Source: an uncultured Sunxiuqinia sp.
GTDB taxonomy: Bacteria > Bacteroidota > Bacteroidia > Bacteroidales > Prolixibacteraceae
Direction of reading: 5' to 3'
DNA length: 64,000 nt
Assembly (NCBI RefSeq): GCF_947495665.1
Contig: NZ_CANLZV010000002.1
Coordinates: forward strand, 372,001 to 436,000
The first letter of the stretch is position 1. Every line of letters starts with the position of its first letter. Shown here in pieces: positions 45,610-52,824 of the stretch. The notes under the pieces are model-generated. The model made no database searches and was not told where the DNA came from. It saw only the letters and a program-made list of their open reading frames with translations. Both the position numbers and the translations under genes were made by a program.

Positions 45610-45690
45610 GAACCTGTTCTTCAGCATTATTCTGCGTTTACCCATTTCTTCTGATTTATTTTTTCCTATTTTTAACCGAAATCTGATAAG

Positions 45691-45696
45691 AGGAGG
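45691..45696 (+). promoter_or_regulatory. Strong Shine-Dalgarno-like AGGAGG before the 45705 gene
   Basis: AGGAGG lies 8 bases before the ATG at 45705. Bacteroidota genes rarely carry such sequences because the anti-SD is shielded in their ribosomes, so it is unusual here. Confidence 0.5.
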
Positions 45697-45704
45697 AATG
45701 ATTT

Positions 45705-46157
45705 ATGAAGTTATGTTTTTGTATCTGCTGTTTTCTAATTGCAGTATCTTCAAAGGGGCAGGAAACTTTTCAGTTTAAACAAATTGCTTGCGATTTTCCG
45801 GAAATTAAGGAATGTACGTACGATAAATTATTGGGAGAAAAGCTATCCATTAAGCTTGAACAGTTTAATCGGGTTTACACCAAAGAGGTTAATTGCGGTC
45901 CTCCCAACTATATTTCTTCCATTGAAATTCAAAAGCCCGACCTTTATTACTCCATCCAAAAGCTTACCAAGCACTACCGCAAGTGCAAAAAAAAGGATAT
46001 CCTGTCTCAGGAAAAAATAGAGAAAGAGATGGTTGAAATTATCGACAAGTCGATTCTTATTTTTAATCAGCAAACAGATTCGGTTGAGCAGGAATTGAGG
46101 CAGGCTAACAATTCGGAAGATATTATTGGTGTTTTCGAGCGAATCATTATTGAATAA
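45705..46157 (+). CDS. Small secreted protein of unknown function
   Basis: A 150-residue protein with a short signal peptide (KLCFCICCFLIAVSSKGQ). The mature protein is mostly charged helix (KKKDILSQEKIEKEMVEIIDKSILIF, ELRQANNSEDIIGVFERII) with six cysteines outside the signal region. No family is recognised. It has a strong ribosome-binding-like sequence and follows the serine hydrolase gene by 95 bp. It may be a lineage-specific envelope protein. Confidence 0.6.
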   Translation: MKLCFCICCFLIAVSSKGQETFQFKQIACDFPEIKECTYDKLLGEKLSIKLEQFNRVYTKEVNCGPPNYISSIEIQKPDLYYSIQKLTKHYRKCKKKDILSQEKIEKEMVEIIDKSILIFNQQTDSVEQELRQANNSEDIIGVFERIIIE

Positions 46158-46330
46158 CTGCAATTTGCTTCTAAATTATCTCATTGCTTTAGTCAGCTGT
46201 TAAAAGAACATTGGTTTTCTCCAATTTTATTTAGCACATCCCATTTGGGAACGCTTTGTTGACTTGAACTTTTCAATATCTAGCTTGTTGAATAAGTTGA
46301 ATTTTCAAGAATAATCAAATGTTAAATAAA

Positions 46331-46338
46331 TAATTTTG
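46331..46338 (+). promoter_or_regulatory. -7 box directly before the E2 gene
   Basis: TAATTTTG matches consensus but ends only 4 bases before the ATG at 46343, so transcription would start at or just after the start codon. Either a leaderless mRNA or a chance match. Confidence 0.3.
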
Positions 46339-46342
46339 GAGT

Positions 46343-47677
46343 ATGTCAGAGTTCAAGATCCTAATGCCTAAATTAGGCGAAAGTGTTCAGGAAGCTACAA
46401 TTACCAAATGGTTTGTCAAAGAGGGAGATACAATTGAGGAGGATGATCCTGTGTTTGAAGTGGCAACCGATAAGGTAGATTCTGAAATCCCATCGCCAGT
46501 AGATGGCGTTATCTCAAAAATCCTATTCCAGGAAGATGCATTGGTTCCTGTTGGTGAAGTGGTTGCTATTGTTAAAATTGACGGCGATGGTGACGATACA
46601 ACAGAAGATGCAGCACAAGCAACGGATAAAGAAACAGAAGCACCAGCACCGACTTCTGAGGTAGAAACAGAAGCGAAGGCCGAAGAAAGTCAGCCAGCAG
46701 AATCAGCTAAATCTGCAAGTGTTAAAACAACAGCTACACGCTTTTATTCTCCTTTGGTTAAAAGCATAGCCGAAAAGGAAAATATTAGCCTGGAGGAGCT
46801 CGAAACCATTCAAGGCTCGGGGCAAAATGGCCGTGTGCAGAAAAATGACCTGTTGAAATACCTGGAAGACAAAAAATCAGGTAAAGCGCAACCCGAAATT
46901 GCAACAACTGCCAGCACAAGCGAAGAAGTGAAACCTTCGGCTCCTAAAATCAGCCCATCAATTGGGGCCAATGAGCAGATCATTGAAATGGACCGCGTTC
47001 GTAAGCTGATTGCTGACCACATGGTACGGTCGAAGCAAACTTCACCTCACGTAACTTCTGTTGTTGAAGTTGATGTTACCAACCTGGTCCTTTGGAGAAA
47101 AAAGGTGAAAGATCAATTTCAGGAAAAATACGGCGAGAAAATTACATTTATGCCTGTGTTTACAGAAGCAGTAGCCAAAGCATTGATGGAGTTTCCAATT
47201 GTAAACTCCTCAGTTGATGGCGATAAAATCATCTTGCACAAGTCGGCCAATGTTGCAATTGCAGTAGCCAAACCCGATGGGAATCTGGTTGTTCCGGTGA
47301 TTAAGGAAGCTGAGCAAAAGAATTTGCTGGGTATTACTAAAAACCTGAATGAACTGGCAGAAGGAGCCCGTAATAATAAGCTCAAACCCGATGCTTATCA
47401 GGGCGGAACCTTTACCATCACCAATTTTGGCTCTTTCCGAAATGTTATTGGAACCCCAATTATCAACCAGCCTCAGGTAGCTATTTTGGCTACAGGAACG
47501 ATTGAAAAGAAACCGGCTGTCATGGAAACTCCAACTGGCGATGTAATTGTTGTCAGACACAAAATGTTCCTTTCGTTGTCCTACGACCATCGAGTTATTG
47601 ATGGAGCCATGGGTGGAGCTTTTGTCAGACGTATTGGTGATATTCTCGAGGCTTTCGATATCAATCGGGAAATTTGA
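46343..47677 (+). CDS. 2-oxoacid dehydrogenase E2 (branched-chain/pyruvate type acyltransferase)
   Basis: A 444-residue lipoyl acyltransferase. An N-terminal lipoyl domain has the lipoyl Lys44 in VATDKVDSEI, followed by an Ala/Glu-rich linker (about 80-130), a peripheral-subunit-binding domain at about 133-175 (RFYSPLVKSIAEKENISLEELE), and the catalytic domain with VTNLVLWRKKVKDQF and the active site SYDHRVIDGA. The lipoyl domain sequence MPKLGESVQEATI is the type found in branched-chain and pyruvate complexes. It is followed 45 bp later by the fused E1 gene, together forming an acyl-CoA-producing complex, most likely branched-chain type. Confidence 0.92.
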   Translation: MSEFKILMPKLGESVQEATITKWFVKEGDTIEEDDPVFEVATDKVDSEIPSPVDGVISKILFQEDALVPVGEVVAIVKIDGDGDDTTEDAAQATDKETEAPAPTSEVETEAKAEESQPAESAKSASVKTTATRFYSPLVKSIAEKENISLEELETIQGSGQNGRVQKNDLLKYLEDKKSGKAQPEIATTASTSEEVKPSAPKISPSIGANEQIIEMDRVRKLIADHMVRSKQTSPHVTSVVEVDVTNLVLWRKKVKDQFQEKYGEKITFMPVFTEAVAKALMEFPIVNSSVDGDKIILHKSANVAIAVAKPDGNLVVPVIKEAEQKNLLGITKNLNELAEGARNNKLKPDAYQGGTFTITNFGSFRNVIGTPIINQPQVAILATGTIEKKPAVMETPTGDVIVVRHKMFLSLSYDHRVIDGAMGGAFVRRIGDILEAFDINREI

Positions 47678-47722
47678 TCGGGATATTTTACTATTTACTA
47701 ATCATTTAGAGATAATTTAGAA

Positions 47723-49765
47723 ATGACAACCATACCTAAAGTATATTCAATAAAAGATACACCAAAGGAAACGCTCGAGTCATGGTTCAAACTAATGACT
47801 TTGGGACGGGCTATTGATGACAAGGCCCCCAATTACCTGAAGCAGGCTATTGGGTGGTCGTATCATGCGCCATATGCCGGACATGATGGTATTCAACTGG
47901 CTATTGGACAAATCTTTGAAAAGCAGAAAGATCATTTATTCCCTTACTACCGGGATATGCTAACAGCCTTTTCTGCTGGTTTAACCGCCGAAGAATTAAT
48001 TCTGAATGGAATTTCAAAGGCAACCGACCCCTCCAGTGGTGGGCGTCATATGTCGAACCATTTTGCCAAGCCCGAATGGAATATTCACAATGTTTCATCG
48101 CTTACCGGAAATCATACCTTGCATGCAGTGGGCGTGGCCCGAGCCATCAAATATTATGGCGAAAAAGCGGTGTCCATTAGCTCGCAGGGAGAGTCGTCTT
48201 TGTCTGAGGGCTACGTGTATGAAGCCATTAACGGCGCTTCGAAGGAAAAGCTTCCGGTTATTTTTACGGTGCAGGATAACGGCTATGGAATTTCAGTTCC
48301 TAAGAAAGACCAAACAGCTGCACGCAAAGTGGCCAATAACTTCAAAGGTTTTAAAAACCTGCGGATTATTCATTGCAACGGAAAAGATGTTTTCGATTCG
48401 ATGAATGCCATGACTGAGGCTAAACGCCATGTATTGGAGGCTGGGGAGCCGGTTATTGTGCAGGCCAACTGTGTGCGCATGCGTTCGCATTCCAACTCAG
48501 ACCGGCATGACTTGTACCGCTCAGAGGCAGAACGTCAATACGTGCTGGAATATGATCCATTGGCTAAGTTCAGAAGGATGCTAATTCGCTATAAGCGTTT
48601 TACTGAAGAAGAAATTGTGGCGATTGAGGCCGAAGCTAAGGCAACCTTAAAAGCTGCTCACAAAGCGGCCTTGGCTGCTCCGGATCCGGACCCGGATTCA
48701 ATCTTTGACTTTATATTGCCGGAAGCTTACACTTCTGAGAAATATCCGGAGGGCACCCACCAGGAAGAAGGCGAAAAGAAAAAGCTGATTACCGGCTTAA
48801 ATGAAACACTAAAAGCTGAGTTTCACCATAACCCCGATACATTTATGTGGGGGCAGGATATGGCCAATAAGGACAAAGGAGGAATCTTTAATGTGTCGAA
48901 AGGGCTTCAGCAGGAGTTTGGTCCAAAACGAATTTTCAATGCACCTATTGCCGAGGATTTTATCATGGGAACGGCCAACGGGATGTCTCGATTTAGTGAG
49001 AAAATACGTGTTGTTGTCGAGGGAGCCGAATTTGCCGACTACTTTTGGCCTGCCATGGAGCAATACGTTGATTCAAGTCACGACTATTGGCGCTCCAACG
49101 GTAAATTTACACCCAATGTAACAATCCGTCTGGCATCAGGGGGCTATATTGGTGGCGGACTTTACCATTCACAAAATATTGAAGGCGCATTAACGTCCAT
49201 TCCGGGAGTGCGAATTGTATATCCGTCTTTTGCAGATGATGCTGCCGGCCTGTTGCGCACATCAATTCGCTCGCGCGGAATGACTATGTTTATGGAGCCC
49301 AAAGCGCTGTATAACGATCCGAAGGCCGCAACGGTCATTCCTGATGACTTTGAAGTTCCGTTTGGAAAAGCACGAACACGTCGGGAAGGAAGCGATCTTT
49401 TCATTGTAACCTATGGAAATACAACGCATCACTGCCTGGAAGCAGCCGAAAAATTAGCTGAAGAAGGTATTAATGCAGAAGTTCTTGATTTAAGATCGCT
49501 GGTTCCGATGGATAAAGAGGCTATTATTAACGGCGTGAAGAAGATCGGTAAAGTACTTGTTGTTCATGAGGATAAAGTACATTCCGGCTTTGGTGCTGAA
49601 ATTACGGCAACCATTATGGAAGAAGCTTTTGAATACCTGGATGGGCCGGTACACCGCATTGGATCACCATTTATGCCGGTTGGCTTCCATCCTATACTGG
49701 AACGTGCTATTTTGCCTAATGCAACTAAAATTTACGATGCTGCCAAAAGTATCGTTGCTTACTAA
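47723..49765 (+). CDS. Fused alpha-beta 2-oxoacid dehydrogenase E1 (branched-chain type)
   Basis: A 680-residue TPP-dependent decarboxylase in which the alpha subunit (about 1-335) and the beta subunit (about 350-680) are one chain, as is common in Bacteroidota. The alpha part has YRDMLTAF, SGGRHMSNHF, and a TPP loop GESSLSEGYVYEA...VQDNGYGIS, where GES replaces the classical GDG. The beta part has WGQDMANKDKGGIFNVSKG, APIAEDFIMGTANGMS and VVHEDKVHSGFGAEI. It acts with the preceding E2. E3 is not in the window. The substrate (branched-chain keto acids versus pyruvate) is inferred. Confidence 0.92.
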   Translation: MTTIPKVYSIKDTPKETLESWFKLMTLGRAIDDKAPNYLKQAIGWSYHAPYAGHDGIQLAIGQIFEKQKDHLFPYYRDMLTAFSAGLTAEELILNGISKATDPSSGGRHMSNHFAKPEWNIHNVSSLTGNHTLHAVGVARAIKYYGEKAVSISSQGESSLSEGYVYEAINGASKEKLPVIFTVQDNGYGISVPKKDQTAARKVANNFKGFKNLRIIHCNGKDVFDSMNAMTEAKRHVLEAGEPVIVQANCVRMRSHSNSDRHDLYRSEAERQYVLEYDPLAKFRRMLIRYKRFTEEEIVAIEAEAKATLKAAHKAALAAPDPDPDSIFDFILPEAYTSEKYPEGTHQEEGEKKKLITGLNETLKAEFHHNPDTFMWGQDMANKDKGGIFNVSKGLQQEFGPKRIFNAPIAEDFIMGTANGMSRFSEKIRVVVEGAEFADYFWPAMEQYVDSSHDYWRSNGKFTPNVTIRLASGGYIGGGLYHSQNIEGALTSIPGVRIVYPSFADDAAGLLRTSIRSRGMTMFMEPKALYNDPKAATVIPDDFEVPFGKARTRREGSDLFIVTYGNTTHHCLEAAEKLAEEGINAEVLDLRSLVPMDKEAIINGVKKIGKVLVVHEDKVHSGFGAEITATIMEEAFEYLDGPVHRIGSPFMPVGFHPILERAILPNATKIYDAAKSIVAY

Positions 49766-49776
49766 AATCAGAAAAT

Positions 49777-50283
49777 ATGAGTACTGCAATTATCTATAGT
49801 TTTACCTCAAATAAAACCGCGAAGGCCGGCGAGAAGATTGTCGCTGCTATCGGTAAATCATTTGAAACAACCACGGTAGATGCCGATCAATTGACAGAGG
49901 AAGAATTTCTTGCTTACAATCAACTGATTCTTGGTGTGCCTACCTGGTTTGACGGAGAGTTGCCCCATTACTGGGATGAGTTTGTTCCAGCGATTGAAGA
50001 AATGGACTTGAAAGGCAAGAAGGTTGCTATTTACGGGTTGGCCGATCAAGTTGGCTACCCGGAGAATTTTGCTGATGGCATTGGCATCCTGGGACGCTTA
50101 ATGCGTGAGCGTGGTGCCGAACTTGTAGGTGAAACAGCCATCGAAAGTTACAAATTTGAATCATCTCATGCTATTGAGAATGATAAGTTTATGGGCTTGG
50201 TGCTTGATCAGGAAAATCAAGCCAGACTGTCTAAAAAGCGAATCGAAAATTGGGTAGAAGACCTGAAAAATATTTTCAAGTAG
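49777..50283 (+). CDS. fldA: Flavodoxin
   Basis: A 168-residue long-chain flavodoxin, a small FMN electron carrier. The phosphate-binding loop reads YSFTSNKTAKAGE, unlike the common TGNTE variant. GVPTWFDGELPHYWDEF is the FMN 60s loop with the conserved Trp, and GLADQVGYPENFADG the 90s loop with a Tyr. It lies 11 bp after the fused E1 gene, apparently in the same operon, and ends before a strong terminator. The link to a 2-oxoacid dehydrogenase may simply be shared expression. Confidence 0.93.
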   Translation: MSTAIIYSFTSNKTAKAGEKIVAAIGKSFETTTVDADQLTEEEFLAYNQLILGVPTWFDGELPHYWDEFVPAIEEMDLKGKKVAIYGLADQVGYPENFADGIGILGRLMRERGAELVGETAIESYKFESSHAIENDKFMGLVLDQENQARLSKKRIENWVEDLKNIFK

Positions 50284-50309
50284 ACTCTGACAGCTATTCG
50301 AAAGTGATG

Positions 50310-50340
50310 AAGCATGGGCTGTTTAGTCCATGCTTTTTTG
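50310..50340 (+). terminator. Terminator of the E2-E1-fldA operon
   Basis: AAGCATGGGCT pairs with AGTCCATGCTT over 11 bp (one G-U pair), loop GTTT, followed by TTTTT. Confidence 0.88.
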
Positions 50341-50375
50341 TTTGAACAGGATATTAAAACACTAATTGAAATACA

Positions 50376-50855
50376 ATGAAAACAATTAAGCAGAAAAAAG
50401 TTATTGCCTTGGTTGCTCACGACAACCGGAAAAAAGACATGATGGAATGGGTGTCATACAACTGGAAGGAATTGGTATTTCATAACCTCATTTGCACCGG
50501 AACAACGGGTAAGTTAATTCAGGAAACACTTTCAATGAAGTGCCATGAAAATGAGCTTATTCCGCCTGAAGTTATTCGGCTTAAGTCTGGCCCGCTTGGG
50601 GGAGACCAGCAATTGGGGGCCTATATTGCTGAAGAAAAGGTAGATATGCTGATTTTTTTCTGGGATCCAATGCAGCCACAGCCTCACGACGTTGATGTTA
50701 AAGCCTTGCTACGCATATCCACCCTATACAATATTCCCGTAGCAACTAATCGTTCAACAGCGGATTTTATAATCTCATCGAAATTGTTCCATGAGAAGTA
50801 CAATCCATTAATAAAGGACTATTCTACTTACATTTCGCGCAGTGTAGATATGTAA
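50376..50855 (+). CDS. mgsA: Methylglyoxal synthase
   Basis: A 159-residue enzyme that converts dihydroxyacetone phosphate to methylglyoxal, bypassing lower glycolysis when phosphate is low. Diagnostic motifs are IALVAHDNRKKDMMEW, CTGTTGKLI, LKSGPLGGDQQLGA with the catalytic Asp region, and FFWDPMQPQPHDVDVKALLRI. Length and all motifs match the family. It starts after the fldA terminator, with no clear promoter box. Confidence 0.97.
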   Translation: MKTIKQKKVIALVAHDNRKKDMMEWVSYNWKELVFHNLICTGTTGKLIQETLSMKCHENELIPPEVIRLKSGPLGGDQQLGAYIAEEKVDMLIFFWDPMQPQPHDVDVKALLRISTLYNIPVATNRSTADFIISSKLFHEKYNPLIKDYSTYISRSVDM

Positions 50856-50943
50856 ATTAGTGATAATAATTTGCTAAATGCGCATTGTGTTGAAATGTGA
50901 ATTACTCAATCCTAGTACCTTTAATTACTTGACCTGTAGTGTA

Positions 50944-50975
50944 TTTGGCAGTTCACATTTGTGGCATTAGTTTTG
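50944..50975 (+). promoter_or_regulatory. Orphan consensus promoter
   Basis: TTTG (50944-50947), 20-bp spacer, TAGTTTTG (50968-50975). Predicted transcription start near 50983. No protein gene follows for over 500 bp on this strand. Confidence 0.6.
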
Positions 50976-50982
50976 TGGCGTC

Positions 50983-51075
50983 AGTTTTGATTTAACTGTA
51001 ATCATCTAAGGGCAAGATTGCTCTTCAACAAACTGGCCAGTGCCAATAGTTGAAGTATGGCCTGGAAGATTTAAT
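50983..51075 (+). ncRNA. Candidate small RNA downstream of the orphan promoter
   Basis: Within it CTTCAAC (51023-51029) pairs with GTTGAAG (51049-51055), and TGGC (51034-51037) pairs with GCCA (51042-51045) around a CAGT loop, separated by a small internal loop. A weak T-rich run follows near 51070. Ends are approximate. No known RNA family is recognised. Confidence 0.4.
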
Positions 51076-51505
51076 TTTATAAAGGGATGATGATGCAGTT
51101 TGATGAATGGAAAGATCAAGTGCGATAGAAAAGCGGATATAACTGCAGAAGTATGCTGTTTATTAGAAAACATAATTAACTGCCTGAGCTTTTAATATTC
51201 TAAGTGATCCTTACCATTGATAAGAAATACCGGAATGCCATGGGTAGTCAGATTTGGAACTAATTTCTAGGATAATTAATCGCAACCAAGGTACTTGATA
51301 CTAGTTTGTGCAATGTGGGCATCGTCCGATGAATTAAGGATCCTTTTATTTGGAGACTATAGTTTTGAGTTGGATTAGCTAATTGGAAGGAAGATATCAT
51401 TGTTGTAGCAAAATGAAATATAAATGCTTAATCCATAAATTGAGGTTTTCAAATTTAACAAAAATACCTGTCCTATAGTTGATATTATGTTATTTCTGTG
51501 TATTC

Positions 51506-51534
51506 AAAAAAAGGAGAGCGAAAACTCTCCTTTT
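51506..51534 (-). terminator. Terminator of the TPR protein gene
   Basis: AAAAGGAGAG pairs with CTCTCCTTTT (10 bp, 6-nt loop). On the minus strand the stem is followed by a run of T, 12 bp after the stop of the TPR gene. Confidence 0.88.
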
Positions 51535-51545
51535 AATTTAGTCTA

Positions 51546-52754
51546 TTATTGTTGTAATTCTTCCAACTTAGCGTTAACCGTATCAAACTGATCCATCATT
51601 TTCAATCGGTAATAAACCGTTTTTAAGGTTTCCAACGCACTCATTTGAGTATCTTTTTCATTGGCAGCAGCTGCATATTTTGCGGCATTTTCCATTGGCT
51701 CAAGAGCTTTTTTGAACTCTATGTCAGCTTTTTCTTTTTCCTCTTCAAATTTCTCAGGCTGATTGGTTGGCACATCATTGGCCACTTCAATCTGCTTAAC
51801 TCCTTTGTTGTAATAAATAGCACCTAAGTTATAATAAGCATCTGCGTAATCTTCTTTTATTTCAATGGCTTTCTTATAAGCTTCTACTGCCTTATCCAAC
51901 TCATTGATTTTATCATACAAAGATCCGCGTGCGAAGTGAAATGAAGCATTGTTTGGATCGTTTTCAATCGCCAGCTCCAGGTATTTCATCGCCTCATCTA
52001 CCTTGTTTGAATTCAGGTAGATATTGATTAACTGAACCATAATCGAGCTATTATCCGGGTACTTTTCAAAACCTTCTTGCAATGCTTCAACAGCATTCAC
52101 AGTGTCTTGTTTTAAGATATAGCTTGAAGAAATTAGCTCATAAGTACGTGCTCCATTGTAATCATGCTTAGCTGCTTCCTCGTAGTATTTGATGGCTTCA
52201 TCGTATTTCTCTGCATTGTAAGCTGCAAGACCGGCATTGAAAATAATAACCGTATCAACAGCTTGTGGATTTTCAGCATCAACCATTAATGGCAAATCCT
52301 GAATTTCAAGAATTTGCTTAAATGACTGTAAAGCAAGCTCATAATTATTGTCATGGAAAGCTTGAACGGCCTGATCTGTAAAATCAGAAATCAACAAGGT
52401 CAGCTTAATTTTGATGCTGTTGTCGTTTCTGTCTTTTTCATCCAGGTCCAGTGCCTTTTTGTACGATTTTAAGGCTTCTGCCAGAGGATTGTCTGACAAC
52501 TTCTTAATATTGGCATCTTTACTCTGGTAAACGGCTTGAAAAATCTCACCTCTAACTTCCCAAGTTTTGGGCCAGTCTAAGGTTTTTTCAGATTTCTCAT
52601 TACTCGGATCAATCGTCATTTCGATTGTTTCAACCGCCTTATCGAGCTTTCCGCCATCCTTATAGCTTTGAGCGCTGGACACCTTCCCTTTCTGGGCAAA
52701 TCCAGCTGTTACTGAAAGTATAAGTACAAATAGAAAAATTGTTTTCTTCATCAT
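51546..52754 (-). CDS. Secreted tetratricopeptide repeat protein
   Basis: A 402-residue protein with a signal peptide (KKTIFLFVLILSVTAGFAQ) and several TPR units. Clear repeats include AALYNAGLAAYNAEKYDEAIKYYEEAAKH-like, ALQEGFEKYPDNSSIMVQL, AMKYLELAIENDPNNASF, KAVEAYKKAIEIKEDYADA and the following YYNLGAIYYNKGV. A helical C-terminal segment (about 315-400) completes it. It is periplasmic, probably a scaffold for protein interaction. The -7 box CAAATTTA (minus TAAATTTG) at 52777-52784 fits the start. Confidence 0.88.
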   Translation of the reverse strand: MMKKTIFLFVLILSVTAGFAQKGKVSSAQSYKDGGKLDKAVETIEMTIDPSNEKSEKTLDWPKTWEVRGEIFQAVYQSKDANIKKLSDNPLAEALKSYKKALDLDEKDRNDNSIKIKLTLLISDFTDQAVQAFHDNNYELALQSFKQILEIQDLPLMVDAENPQAVDTVIIFNAGLAAYNAEKYDEAIKYYEEAAKHDYNGARTYELISSSYILKQDTVNAVEALQEGFEKYPDNSSIMVQLINIYLNSNKVDEAMKYLELAIENDPNNASFHFARGSLYDKINELDKAVEAYKKAIEIKEDYADAYYNLGAIYYNKGVKQIEVANDVPTNQPEKFEEEKEKADIEFKKALEPMENAAKYAAAANEKDTQMSALETLKTVYYRLKMMDQFDTVNAKLEELQQ

Positions 52755-52776
52755 TCTTATTTTTAGATTTTTTTTA

Positions 52777-52784
52777 CAAATTTA
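52777..52784 (-). promoter_or_regulatory. -7 element of the TPR protein gene
   Basis: Minus-strand TAAATTTG matches consensus. Leader of about 16 nt. Confidence 0.5.
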
Positions 52785-52824
52785 ATTTTTTTACTATCAT
52801 TTCAAATCAAGATAGTAAAATGCC

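Larger units (their letters stand above)
50856..51505. other. Long non-coding region after mgsA
   Basis: About 650 bp lacking a protein gene. It holds a full consensus promoter with no gene behind it (50944-50975) followed by a two-part hairpin (51023-51055). The remainder shows no recognised feature. Confidence 0.5.
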
